Source of the DNA: Sediminibacillus halophilus
GTDB lineage: Bacteria; Bacillota; Bacilli; Bacillales; Amphibacillaceae
Assembly: GCF_900103695.1 (NCBI RefSeq)
Contig: NZ_FNHF01000010.1
Span: forward strand, 1 to 64,000
DNA length: 64,000 bases
Reading direction: 5' to 3'
The notes under the pieces are model-generated. The model was given only the letters and a program-made list of their open reading frames with translations. It was not told where the DNA came from and did not search any database. Position numbers and translations under genes: made by a program. Within the stretch, counting starts at the first letter, position 1. Each line of letters opens with the position of its first letter. Of this stretch, positions 19,871 to 27,941 are shown piece by piece.

Positions 19871-20251
19871 TCAATAAGATGGCTCCTCCTCCGGGAGTTC
19901 AAAAATAATTTCTCCTTTATTTGAGAAAAAGTAGTTCGTCCTGGCGATTTCCAACACGTAATCTTCATCTTGAAGTAACCGGATTTCCTCCTGGAGGTCT
20001 TTTTCATCTTCTTTAAGAGAAGTCATTTTCCTTTCGAGCTTCTGATACTGCTCCTGCTTTTCTGCATGTAAAGAGCGTTGTTTAACCTGATAGACAACCA
20101 ATCCGCCTACAACGACAACTACCACGATAGAGAATAGCAGCAATCGGCGGAAAAGACGCTTCTTTTTTTTCTTTTGTCTTTCTACTTGAGCATCGTATTG
20201 CTTAATATAGGGAGAATCAATTTTTGCCACGGACTTTGCTCTTCTTGCCAC
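19871..20251 (-). CDS. divIC: Septum formation protein DivIC
   Basis: Divisome protein of 126 residues in the FtsB/DivIC family: short basic cytoplasmic N-terminus (run KKKKK), one transmembrane segment (about 37-54), then an extracellular coiled coil (about 62-95) and the C-terminal YVLEIARTNYFFSNKGEIIF. It binds FtsL and DivIB. The start is GTG at 20251 with GGAGG 11 bases upstream. It lies eight bases after yabQ, as in B. subtilis. Confidence 0.94.
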   Translation of the reverse strand: MARRAKSVAKIDSPYIKQYDAQVERQKKKKKRLFRRLLLFSIVVVVVVGGLVVYQVKQRSLHAEKQEQYQKLERKMTSLKEDEKDLQEEIRLLQDEDYVLEIARTNYFFSNKGEIIFELPEEEPSY

Positions 20252-20259
20252 TTACTCAG

Positions 20260-20859
20260 CTACCTCCTTTTTTTGTGCATAAACTGCCGCCAATTTCTTA
20301 ACATATTCTTTATTCTACTATAAAATCCTGCAAGTTTGTGTAAGTATTTTTTTATTGTCTTCGGAAGCAGCATCCATATCAATTTTAAAAGGAGCCGGAA
20401 AGGAAACACACACACTTTCCCTATTACCGTTAGCAGCCATATTAAAACTGTCCCGATTCCGGTCAAGAGCATAAGCAGCAAGCGGAAAAGCCAAACAATA
20501 GGCTGGATGATCAACCCTTTGAATAAACGGGCGAAGAAGCGATAAAGCGCAATGATGAAGCGGATCAGTTTTTCCAGTAAGCGTCGGTACAGGTTTTCGA
20601 ATAGTGCCTTGTAGGCTGCAAAGCCACACAAGAGCGCTAAAAAAATATAAAAACGTAATTCTCCCTGGTTTACTTTGTATAATAAATAAAATAGGATCAA
20701 GGTCTGGAGCAGCCAAAAACTGATTTCCATTCCATAAGAAAATAAAACACGATGTTTCCAGCTTCTTTCAAACCGGCGGAAGGTGTCGATAGCAGCACCG
20801 ATGTACACTCCTCCCGCCATCATGAGTAAGATCGCTGCAAATTGAACAGATAGAGTCAT
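20260..20859 (-). CDS. yabQ: Spore cortex biosynthesis protein YabQ
   Basis: Integral membrane protein of 199 residues. About four to five hydrophobic segments lie in residues 1-145, followed by a basic tail (KKYLHKLAGF...KKRR). In B. subtilis YabQ is made under sigma-E, sits in the outer forespore membrane and is needed for cortex. The ATG overlaps the yabP stop by four bases, so yabP-yabQ are coupled. Confidence 0.9.
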   Translation of the reverse strand: MTLSVQFAAILLMMAGGVYIGAAIDTFRRFERSWKHRVLFSYGMEISFWLLQTLILFYLLYKVNQGELRFYIFLALLCGFAAYKALFENLYRRLLEKLIRFIIALYRFFARLFKGLIIQPIVWLFRLLLMLLTGIGTVLIWLLTVIGKVCVFPFRLLLKLIWMLLPKTIKKYLHKLAGFYSRIKNMLRNWRQFMHKKRR

Positions 20860-21158
20860 TTGAACAGCTTGCTAAAGAAACCTTTAGCCTTCTCTCCATG
20901 GTGTTCGTCCAAATAAGAAAGCTCGAATATTTTCCCTTTGATTGATACATTCCCTTCTCCGACATCCAGGTTTTTCATCTGCAGGTTTTCTCCGCGGACG
21001 ATCAAGTAGCCCATGACTGTCTGTAAAAGAAATTCTTCGTTGTCGAAGCTGTCGACTTCCTTGACACCCGATATTTCCAAATTCCTTCTATTATTCATTT
21101 TGATATGGTGTTCTGCCTGAGGAGCACGAACTGAAGGATCTTTTTCATAATAATTCAT
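20856..21158 (-). CDS. yabP: Sporulation protein YabP
   Basis: Small YabP/YqfC-family protein of 100 residues: NRRNLEISGVKEVDSFDNEE, then LLQTVMGYLIVRGENLQMKNLDVGEG. There is no signal peptide or membrane segment. It is required for sporulation in B. subtilis under sigma-E. GGGAGG is eight bases before the ATG. In B. subtilis yabP follows yabO directly; here about 3.2 kb of other genes intervene. Confidence 0.93.
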   Translation of the reverse strand: MNYYEKDPSVRAPQAEHHIKMNNRRNLEISGVKEVDSFDNEEFLLQTVMGYLIVRGENLQMKNLDVGEGNVSIKGKIFELSYLDEHHGEKAKGFFSKLFK

Positions 21159-21183
21159 TGTACAGCCCTCCCTTTATCGTTAT

Positions 21184-21192
21184 ATGTGTATG
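21184..21192 (-). promoter_or_regulatory. Possible sigma-E -10 element for yabP
   Basis: The minus strand carries CATACACAT, matching the CATACA part of the sigma-E -10 consensus, 26 bases before yabP. The upstream -35 region is only a weak match. Confidence 0.4.
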
Positions 21193-21443
21193 AAGAGAGG
21201 GACAGGCATAGAACATGTTCAGACAAATTACCTTCTAATAAACAAATACCTGCTTACCGGGCTAAACTAGTCATTTAAAAAGAAGAACACTAACATTAGA
21301 ATTAAAAAAAAGTGCCGAAAGGAGATGTTAGCATTGGAGACTATCGTTTATTATTATTGAATAAATGAAACGGGACCGTTGAAAAAGCAATAAGAAATGG
21401 CTTCTTAATGTGCTAGCCTTACTTATGGAAGGGTGTGTTCTGT

Positions 21444-21998
21444 TTGAAGAAGCGTAACCTGGTTTATGTTTTATCTCTGCTTCTGACAGTAGGACCGTTA
21501 GCCGCTTGTACTTCTAACCATAATGAGGCCCCGAATGATTGGAAAGTATCAAAGGAAGAAAGAGAAGTACAAGAAAGCACTAATGAGATTGAGAAGGCAA
21601 TGGCTGAAGATAACTGGGACTTGTCTTCAACTTTCAACTATTCGGTTGAATATAAAAATGGGGAAGAAGGTTCTTATGAGATTGTGGGAAACAAAGACAC
21701 GGTTGGCTTTACTGGACCATTTCCCATTATAGCTAAAGATGACCAGAAATATTTTTGGTTTTATTTCGGAAAAGAAAACATCTACAACAAACCAGTCGAA
21801 GTAAAGGCCATAAAAAAGGGGACTAAGAAGCCTGTTAATATCGTTTCTGGTCCAAGTACCTTTTTTGAAGATGCGGCGGTAAGCCCTGGGAGTGTGAATA
21901 TGCCCTCCAATTTAACATTTCCATCGACGGGGGTATGGAAAATTCTCGTATATATTGACGGGCAACTTTATGAAAAAATCGTTGTAGAGGCTGTATAG
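21444..21998 (+). CDS. Putative lipoprotein (DUF4871-like)
   Basis: Secreted lipoprotein of about 184 residues: signal peptide KKRNLVYVLSLLLTVGP ending in lipobox LAAC, an acidic linker, then a beta-rich domain ending STGVWKILVYIDGQLYEKIVV. That end recalls the DUF4871 family of Bacillus, function unknown; I am not certain of the family. The TTG at 21444, nine bases after GGAAGGG, gives a typical lipoprotein N-terminus. An in-frame GTG at 21435 is the alternative. It lies in the accessory insert between yabP and rqcP. Confidence 0.8.
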   Translation: MKKRNLVYVLSLLLTVGPLAACTSNHNEAPNDWKVSKEEREVQESTNEIEKAMAEDNWDLSSTFNYSVEYKNGEEGSYEIVGNKDTVGFTGPFPIIAKDDQKYFWFYFGKENIYNKPVEVKAIKKGTKKPVNIVSGPSTFFEDAAVSPGSVNMPSNLTFPSTGVWKILVYIDGQLYEKIVVEAV

Positions 21999-22160
21999 AA
22001 AATGTCGCACTTCTCTGTTCTTTAACTTGTTTGGCACTTGGTATAACCAGGCCGTGGACCTCGATTGGTTGTGGGGCCTTTAGGCTAAGCTGTTTTAGCA
22101 TATCCAATAGCAACAGTAATTGATGATTATTGCTAATAATTCACTTTAAAAATTAAGTAC

Positions 22161-22217
22161 AAAAAAATCCGAACTGTCATTCGAATTTCACTTCTAAATT
22201 CGAAGCAGTTCGGATTT
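22161..22217 (-). terminator. Terminator of the rsgA-like gene: long nested hairpin
   Basis: Outer arms AAATCCGAACTG / CAGTTCGGATTT enclose inner arms TTCGAATTT / AAATTCGAA. Seven T follow on the minus strand. It ends the GTPase transcript with a 3' untranslated region of about 160 nt. The rest of 21999-22374 contains no gene. Confidence 0.75.
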
Positions 22218-22374
22218 ACAATTAATAAATGTCATTTTAATAATAATATAATCTAACATTGAATTGGAGACGGATTTATACTGACCTCTATTATTGTAGC
22301 TTAGTATTCATTTTCTAGTTTTAATACTTGCATGCATTCTGTTATAGAGTTTTTTACCTCCACGTAAATATTGC

Positions 22375-23421
22375 TTACCATGTCCCTTTTTTCAATTCTT
22401 CCACCTGCATTCTGGATGCACGGTGTGCTCCGTACTTTTCCTTCAAATCCAGGAATTTGGCTTCACGCTGTAATTTCACGTAACTCTTGTAGCGGTCATC
22501 CGAAAGCTCGCCAGATGCAATAGCGTTTTGAATCGCACATCCTGGTTCCTGCTCATGCCGACAGTCCCGAAATTTGCATTGTCCAGCCAGTCGTTCGACA
22601 TCCTGGAAGGTTTCACCGGCGGCCTCTTCTCCGGACCAAAGCTGCAGCTCCCGCATACCAGGCGTATCGATAATCACGCCTCCTTCTGGAAGCAGGAATA
22701 GTTCCCGATGGGTCGTTGTATGACGCCCTTTCGCATCTTCTCCTCTAATCGCCTGGGTTTCCTGCACTTCCTGGCCCAGCAGCCGATTAATCAACGTTGA
22801 TTTTCCGACACCGGATGAACCAAGCAGAGAAACAGTCTTCCCCTCATGAAGATATTCCTTTAAGGATGTCAAGCCTTCTTCATGCAACGCATCAATCGCA
22901 AGCACAGGCGCTCCAAATGCGATTTCTTCTACAGCCTGAACCTTTTCATCGATTTCCTTATCCTGGCACAAATCCTTTTTTGTCAGGACAAATACAGGGG
23001 AGGCGCCACTTTCATAAACTTGCATGAGATACCGTTCCATTCTTCGTAAATTGAAGTCCTGATTCAGCGCATTGACCAGGAAAACCGTATCGACATTTGC
23101 GGCCATCAACTGCTCTTCTTGTTTTGGTCCGGCAGCATGTCTTGATAACAGACTGCTCCTTTGCAGCACTTCATGGATAATTCCCTTGTCTTCTCCGTCG
23201 ATCGCTTGGAATAATACCCAATCTCCGACACAAGGATAATCCCTTGTATGCTCTGCGAGGTGATGAAACCTGCCACTCAATTGTGCCCGAAGTTCACTGT
23301 TCTTGGTAAACAGTTTATAGATACCATTGGAAGCAGTGGCGATCCTGCCGACTTTCCCTTGCTTGTTGTTTTGCTGTCCTGCAAAAAATTCATTATACCC
23401 AAGTGCTTGTAAATTGTACAA
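22375..23421 (-). CDS. RsgA/YjeQ-family ribosome-associated GTPase (apparent paralog)
   Basis: Circularly permuted GTPase of 348 residues: N-terminal OB-like domain, then G4 TKKD (147-150), G1 GSSGVGKST (201-209), G3 DTPG (252-255) and a zinc finger CKFRDCRHEQEPGC. RsgA acts in late 30S subunit maturation. This protein is about 50 residues longer than B. subtilis RsgA (YloQ), which lies elsewhere in that genome beside the prkC genes, so it is probably a second copy. The start is TTG at 23421, seven bases after AGGAGG. A short ORF and competing hairpins precede it. Confidence 0.9.
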   Translation of the reverse strand: MYNLQALGYNEFFAGQQNNKQGKVGRIATASNGIYKLFTKNSELRAQLSGRFHHLAEHTRDYPCVGDWVLFQAIDGEDKGIIHEVLQRSSLLSRHAAGPKQEEQLMAANVDTVFLVNALNQDFNLRRMERYLMQVYESGASPVFVLTKKDLCQDKEIDEKVQAVEEIAFGAPVLAIDALHEEGLTSLKEYLHEGKTVSLLGSSGVGKSTLINRLLGQEVQETQAIRGEDAKGRHTTTHRELFLLPEGGVIIDTPGMRELQLWSGEEAAGETFQDVERLAGQCKFRDCRHEQEPGCAIQNAIASGELSDDRYKSYVKLQREAKFLDLKEKYGAHRASRMQVEELKKGTW

Positions 23422-23427
23422 ATAATT

Positions 23428-23475
23428 TCCTCCTGTTATACGGAGGATTGCCTGCTAACCAGCAACATCCTCCTT
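23428..23475 (-). promoter_or_regulatory. Candidate translational attenuator before the rsgA-like gene
   Basis: Minus-strand segments: A = GGAGGAT (23473-23467, inside the short upstream ORF), B = ATCCTCC (23448-23442), C = AGGAGGA (23434-23428, the Shine-Dalgarno). B can pair with A (6-7 bp, plus TTGC/GCAA after a bulge) or with C (6 bp, 8-nt loop). The two structures are mutually exclusive, and only the second hides the ribosome site. Confidence 0.6.
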
Positions 23476-23523
23476 GGTTGTTTGGCTGATTGTTTTGGTC
23501 ATTTGGTTACATACCATGCTCAT
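23455..23523 (-). CDS. Possible 22-codon leader peptide upstream of the rsgA-like gene
   Basis: ATG at 23523 to TAG at 23457-23455, 22 codons, with AAGGAG 11 bases upstream (slightly long spacing). The last codons, AAG GAG GAT, contain one arm of the hairpin described above, so ribosomes translating it would disturb that pairing. A competing shorter frame (ATG at 23530, seven codons) starts closer to the same Shine-Dalgarno. No similarity recognised. It may be non-functional. Confidence 0.4.
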   Translation of the reverse strand: MSMVCNQMTKTISQTTKEDVAG

Positions 23524-23620
23524 AAAACATCACGCTCCTTCTGTTAGTTGTTGATAGTCTACCACAAAAGGGGGGATAAAACCTCCGTCCCTGGCCCGAA
23601 AAATGGAGAGAGCAAATAAT

Positions 23621-23648
23621 TTGGATGAAAAGGATTCCATCGTATAAG
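23621..23648 (+). promoter_or_regulatory. Possible promoter of the DJ-1/PfpI gene
   Basis: TTGGAT (23621-23626), 16-nt spacer, TATAAG (23643-23648), ahead of AGGAGG and the ATG at 23694. Confidence 0.5.
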
Positions 23649-23693
23649 ATAAACCTGTTTTAGAAAAAGTAAGTGTATTAGGAGGTTAGCTGG

Positions 23694-24353
23694 ATGACGA
23701 AAAAGGTTCTAATGGTTGTAACGAATCACACAACGATCACGGATGATCATAAAACCGGGCTGTGGCTGGAGGAGTTCGCAGTCCCATACTTGGTATTTAA
23801 AGAAAAAGGATATGAAGTCAAAGTCACCAGTATATCTGGTGGAGAAGTGGCCCTGGATCCGAACAGCATTGATGAAAAAAGCCCTGATTGGGCGGAAGCT
23901 GAAGAGGCATTAAAGGATACCGTAAAACTCAGCAAAGAAGATGCTGAAGGTTTTGATGCAATTTTCCTTCCAGGCGGCCACGGCACGATGTTTGACTTTC
24001 CAAACAACGACACACTTTTGTATGTCTTACAGCAGTTTGCAGAACAAGGTAATATTATTGGATCTGTATGCCACGGCCCGGCCGGATTGGTGAATGCCAC
24101 TTACAAAGATGGTACTCCGCTTGTTAAAGGAAAAAGGGTTTCCGCATTTACCGACGCTGAAGAAAAGGAAATGCAATTAGACCAGCACATGCCTTTCTTA
24201 CTCGAGTCAAAACTTCGAGAAAATGGCGCACTATTTGAAGCAGCAGAAAACTGGTCAGATCACTCTGTGCGTGATGGTAATTTAGTGACAGGTCAAAACC
24301 CGCAATCAAGCAAAAGCACCGCCGAAAAGGTGGTTGAAGCATTGGAAGGCTAA
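23694..24353 (+). CDS. DJ-1/PfpI superfamily protein (type 1 glutamine amidotransferase-like)
   Basis: Cytoplasmic protein of 219 residues with the nucleophile elbow GSVCHGPAG (Cys126, His127), FLPGGHGTMFD and a conserved Glu in TGLWLEE (Glu26-27). The pattern is that of the Hsp31-like class, proposed as glyoxalases/deglycases or stress chaperones, rather than PfpI proteases. The substrate is not certain. AGGAGG precedes the ATG. It is monocistronic and convergent with rqcP, sharing a terminator. Confidence 0.88.
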   Translation: MTKKVLMVVTNHTTITDDHKTGLWLEEFAVPYLVFKEKGYEVKVTSISGGEVALDPNSIDEKSPDWAEAEEALKDTVKLSKEDAEGFDAIFLPGGHGTMFDFPNNDTLLYVLQQFAEQGNIIGSVCHGPAGLVNATYKDGTPLVKGKRVSAFTDAEEKEMQLDQHMPFLLESKLRENGALFEAAENWSDHSVRDGNLVTGQNPQSSKSTAEKVVEALEG

Positions 24354-24362
24354 CTTCAATGC

Positions 24363-24406
24363 AAAAAAAACAGCAGCCCCGGTTATCCGGAGAGCTGCTG
24401 TTTTTT
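24363..24406. terminator. Shared bidirectional terminator of the DJ-1 gene and rqcP
   Basis: AACAGCAGC / GCTGCTGTT with a 16-nt GC-rich loop, A-run left and T-run right, lying between the two convergent stop codons. Confidence 0.85.
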
Positions 24407-24662
24407 AATTTACTGCTTCCTCTTTTTTCACGGTGTACAGAGAAGCAGCTTCGTCTTTCCTTACGACTTCACGTAAGGAATCAATTTGAATGGTCAATAA
24501 CTTCTGCCCGAATTGAATCGTCAATTCGTCTCCTACTGCTACATTCGAAGATGCTTTAGCCTGGTTGCCGTTAATCGTGATTCGTCCTTGATCAGCGACC
24601 TCCTTAGCTAATGTCCGGCGTTTAATCAACCTGGATATTTTAAGAAACTTATCTAATCGCAT
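24405..24662 (-). CDS. rqcP: S4-domain RNA-binding protein RqcP (YabO)
   Basis: An 85-residue S4 domain (MRLDKFLKISRLIKRRTLAKE, then GRITINGNQAKASSNVAVGDELTI), related to Hsp15. In B. subtilis RqcP (YabO) binds stalled 50S subunits with RqcH and supports C-terminal alanine tailing in ribosome quality control. It lies 29 bases after mazG, the usual neighbour. The Shine-Dalgarno (GGAAG) is weak and distant. Confidence 0.93.
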   Translation of the reverse strand: MRLDKFLKISRLIKRRTLAKEVADQGRITINGNQAKASSNVAVGDELTIQFGQKLLTIQIDSLREVVRKDEAASLYTVKKEEAVN

Positions 24663-24691
24663 CTAGCTTCGTCACTTCCTTTTATATATTG

Positions 24692-26137
24692 TTATTCCAT
24701 TTTCTTTGCTTCATTCCAATAATGATCTAGTTCCTCGAGAGTCATATCGGTCATATCCTTACCGCTTAAAGCTGTTTGTTCCTCTATATAGGCAAATCTT
24801 TTGCGAAACTTGGTATTCGTCCGGTTTAAAGAAAGTTCCGGGTTGATTTTATAATAGCGGGCCAGATTCACAATAGCAAATAAGAAATCTCCGAACTCCT
24901 TCTCGATTTCCTCGTGCTGTTTCTCCTTGATGGCCTCGCGCCATTCTTCGAGCTCTTCATGAAGCTTCTCCCAAATCGGCTCGGCATTTCCCCAATCGAA
25001 TCCCACCTTTGCCGCTTTCTTTTGCAGTTCCTCGGCAGCAGTTAGCTGAGGTAACTCTAAAGGAACTCCACTTAACAAGGATGGCGCAGCCTGTTTCTCT
25101 TCCGCTTTGATTTTCTGCCAGTTATCCATCACTTCTTCCGCTGTATCGGCAGTAGTCTCTCCGAATACATGAGGATGGCGGCGAATCATTTTATTGGTCA
25201 ATGTACTAATTACGTCATCAATGGTGAAAAATCCTTCATCTTCGCCAATTTGACTGTGCAGCATCACTTGCAGCAGGACATCCCCGATCTCCTCGACCAT
25301 TGCCTCATCATCTTCGGCATTTACCGCTTCAATGAACTCATAGGCCTCTTCCAATAAGTACTGTCGTAAGGATTCATGGGTTTGTTTCTTATCCCACGGG
25401 CATCCATTTGGTCCCCTTAGTTGCGCAATCACTTCTCTTAATCGGGAAAAGTGATGGTTTAATTCTGTATCCGCTACTGGAGCTACATAAACACTGGTCA
25501 GGTTGCTCAAACGGGCTGACTGATCCAGTTCTACCAACGGTATGGTCACCACTTTTTCCTGGCTGCTGCCGGCAGCCTCCACAATTGTAACAGGGTGCTC
25601 CGGAGAAAGATCCTCCAACAAGGTCAATTTTACTTCAGATGCAATAAACGCATCATACACCTGACAAAAAACCAGATGGTGACGATATTCCAGTTCATTA
25701 CGCTTAAAGGAGGTTGCATCAACAAACTGAAACCCTTCAATGGGATCAATACGTAACGTAGTAAAAAGAGCATCCAAGTAACTTTGCCCTCCAGTGACAT
25801 TGACATGGAGTTTATCATTTTCCAATAGTAATTGTACTGTCTTTTCCGCCAGCATCGGGTGCCCGGGAACCGCATAGATGACATCATGTTCAACGGCTGC
25901 ATCAGCAAGAAGAGCTGCAATTTCCTCATACACGGAAGAAAATTCCTGATTTTTTTCGTATATTTCATCAAAAGAAGTAAATGTAATACCCTCTTGTTTC
26001 AAGTGCTCGATCACCGGGTGATCAAGCGTCCGAACATAGATTTGCTCCTTGTGGCCTATCAGTTTACGATAGATCCCCAAAGGGAGCTGATTAATATCAC
26101 CTGCCCCCAAACCAATGATTTCAACGTTGTTTGCCAT
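24692..26137 (-). CDS. mazG: Tetrapyrrole methylase-MazG fusion, nucleoside triphosphate pyrophosphohydrolase (YabN)
   Basis: 481 residues in two parts. An N-terminal tetrapyrrole-methylase-like domain (about 1-215; IIGLGAGDINQLPLG, AVPGHPML) precedes a C-terminal MazG NTP pyrophosphatase domain (about 225-480; GPNGCPWDKKQTHESL, and metal-binding EEAYEFIEAVNAEDDEAMVEEIGD). It hydrolyses (d)NTPs to monophosphates, a house-cleaning role; the first domain has no known activity. GGAGG is eight bases before the ATG. It overlaps the flippase gene by 17 bases. Confidence 0.94.
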   Translation of the reverse strand: MANNVEIIGLGAGDINQLPLGIYRKLIGHKEQIYVRTLDHPVIEHLKQEGITFTSFDEIYEKNQEFSSVYEEIAALLADAAVEHDVIYAVPGHPMLAEKTVQLLLENDKLHVNVTGGQSYLDALFTTLRIDPIEGFQFVDATSFKRNELEYRHHLVFCQVYDAFIASEVKLTLLEDLSPEHPVTIVEAAGSSQEKVVTIPLVELDQSARLSNLTSVYVAPVADTELNHHFSRLREVIAQLRGPNGCPWDKKQTHESLRQYLLEEAYEFIEAVNAEDDEAMVEEIGDVLLQVMLHSQIGEDEGFFTIDDVISTLTNKMIRRHPHVFGETTADTAEEVMDNWQKIKAEEKQAAPSLLSGVPLELPQLTAAEELQKKAAKVGFDWGNAEPIWEKLHEELEEWREAIKEKQHEEIEKEFGDFLFAIVNLARYYKINPELSLNRTNTKFRKRFAYIEEQTALSGKDMTDMTLEELDHYWNEAKKME

Positions 26138-27731
26138 GTTTAGTTCCTCCTTTAGTTAAGCCGATTAAATACCTGCCAAATGGCAATGCTTCCAGTTCTT
26201 TTTCGTTAAATGCATGCAGCCTGATCAGCAAAATGATATAGATAGCGGCGCCCCCTAAGCAGGCTATAAGTGTGTATGCTACATAATCGATTCGTGGACC
26301 CCCAGCGATCAAATTACCCAGGCTTCTGTCCAACCCATAAAGAAATAAAACCATTCCGGCAAGCGAGAGGACAAGTGCACTCCACCTGAAGTGCATTAGA
26401 CGTACATCCGGAAGTCTACGCTTTAACCGGAACAAATTCAGAAGCAGGATGATGCTTACCGCCAATACGGTTGCAACGGCACTTCCACCAATCCCCCACG
26501 CCGGCACCAGCAGTTCATTCAACAACCATTTGCAAGCTACACCGAGCAAGACAATACCGGCTGTTAGTCGGATATCACCCAGTCCCTGCAGGATAGAGGA
26601 CAGCGTCAGGGCGAGCGAAGTAAATAAGATGGACAGTGCTAAGATTTGCAGACTGCCTGTCCCGGCAGTATCTTCAAACAAAAGAATATTCGCATAAGGA
26701 AATATCGTAACCAGTCCTGCGGCCGCTCCAGCTGCTATGAATACACTGAAATTCCAGGCACTTTTGACGTGATCGGATAATTCACCAGGCCGTTCTCGGA
26801 GTTGTTTTTTTGTTACCGTGGGTACTAGTGCCAGTGCCAGCGACGAACCCAGCACTGTTCCCAGTTGAACTAACGGCTGCCCCCTGTCAAAAACACCTTT
26901 CCATTCCATCGCCTGCTGACGCGTCATCCCATATTCAAGTAAATTCGGAACAAGGGTGAAAGCATCAGCGAACTGGATTAACAAAAACATCATATAGTTT
27001 AAACAGATAAACATGCCATAGAGGAGAATCGTCCGTATATATTTCCGCCACGGAACGGAAAAATAGGACTGTGGTATTTGCCAAGGGCGTTGTCGGATGA
27101 ATAGAACAGACAATACCAGAACAGCTGCACAGGCACCCATCAATGAACCAGCAGCTGTTCCGGAACCAATAGCGTACAAATTACGTCCTTGATTTACCAG
27201 GATGAATGCAACTACTAAAATGACAGCTACCCTTACTACCTGTTCTACAACCTGAGAGACAGCTGTTGGCTTCATATCATTCAGCCCTTGGAACACCCCT
27301 CTGCCAATAGAGGAGAACGGTACAACTAAAAACGGAAGGGCGGCGACCCGCAACGGTTCTGTTAACTGGCTGTCCCCCATCGCCATTGCGATTTGAGGGG
27401 CTAATGCAAACAGCGCTCCAAACAGCAGCAGGTTGATGGTGACTAACAAAACCATGACCGGACCATAAAAAGAACGGAAGGAAAGCGGGAAACCACGCTC
27501 TCGTTCTTCCGCCACCAACTTGGAAATTGCCGCTGGAAAACCATACAAAGACAACATTAAAGCCATTCCTAAAAAAGGATAAATTTGCTGATAAATATAG
27601 AAACCGACATCCCCGGTTATGTTTTGTAAGGGGATACGGTAACCGGCACTCAATATTTTACTGATCAATCCCGCAGCAGTGAGCAGGAGAGCTCCTTTGA
27701 ACATTTGCTTAGTAGGTTGTATTTCTTCCAT
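26121..27731 (-). CDS. MOP/MATE-superfamily polysaccharide flippase (SpoVB/YabM-like)
   Basis: Integral membrane protein of 536 residues with about 14 transmembrane segments, in the polysaccharide transport branch of the MOP superfamily. It begins KGALLLTAAGLISKILSAGYRIPLQNI, as SpoVB and YabM do. Position (between mazG and spoVT) matches B. subtilis yabM. The likely cargo is a lipid-linked precursor for envelope or spore wall; the substrate is not proven. AAAGGA is seven bases before the ATG. Confidence 0.88.
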   Translation of the reverse strand: MEEIQPTKQMFKGALLLTAAGLISKILSAGYRIPLQNITGDVGFYIYQQIYPFLGMALMLSLYGFPAAISKLVAEERERGFPLSFRSFYGPVMVLLVTINLLLFGALFALAPQIAMAMGDSQLTEPLRVAALPFLVVPFSSIGRGVFQGLNDMKPTAVSQVVEQVVRVAVILVVAFILVNQGRNLYAIGSGTAAGSLMGACAAVLVLSVLFIRQRPWQIPQSYFSVPWRKYIRTILLYGMFICLNYMMFLLIQFADAFTLVPNLLEYGMTRQQAMEWKGVFDRGQPLVQLGTVLGSSLALALVPTVTKKQLRERPGELSDHVKSAWNFSVFIAAGAAAGLVTIFPYANILLFEDTAGTGSLQILALSILFTSLALTLSSILQGLGDIRLTAGIVLLGVACKWLLNELLVPAWGIGGSAVATVLAVSIILLLNLFRLKRRLPDVRLMHFRWSALVLSLAGMVLFLYGLDRSLGNLIAGGPRIDYVAYTLIACLGGAAIYIILLIRLHAFNEKELEALPFGRYLIGLTKGGTKHGKQR

Positions 27732-27895
27732 TATTTCGTCCTTTGTATCATATAGTATGGCGCTTGCCCATATTAGAAATTCTTCTGCTATTATAGCACA
27801 GCGGTATCCTTTCCCATATCCATGGAGATGGAAATTACCATATCTCCCTTATGTCCTATGAAGAAATTCTGTCGCAGAAACTATAAGTGGAAAAG

Positions 27896-27930
27896 AAAGG
27901 CCCCACCCCGGTTACCGTGGTGGAGCCTTT
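27896..27930 (-). terminator. ptsG terminator
   Basis: AAAGGCTCCACC and GGTGGGGCCTTT pair (one wobble) around an 11-nt loop, with T-rich sequence after, just beyond the ptsG stop. 27732-27895 holds no gene. Confidence 0.8.
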
Positions 27931-27941
27931 CTTTCTATTCC

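Noticed and set aside
21220-21236. LexA-type box GAACATGTTC near yabP
   Set aside because: The half-sites are separated by 2 bases; the Bacillus LexA site needs 4.
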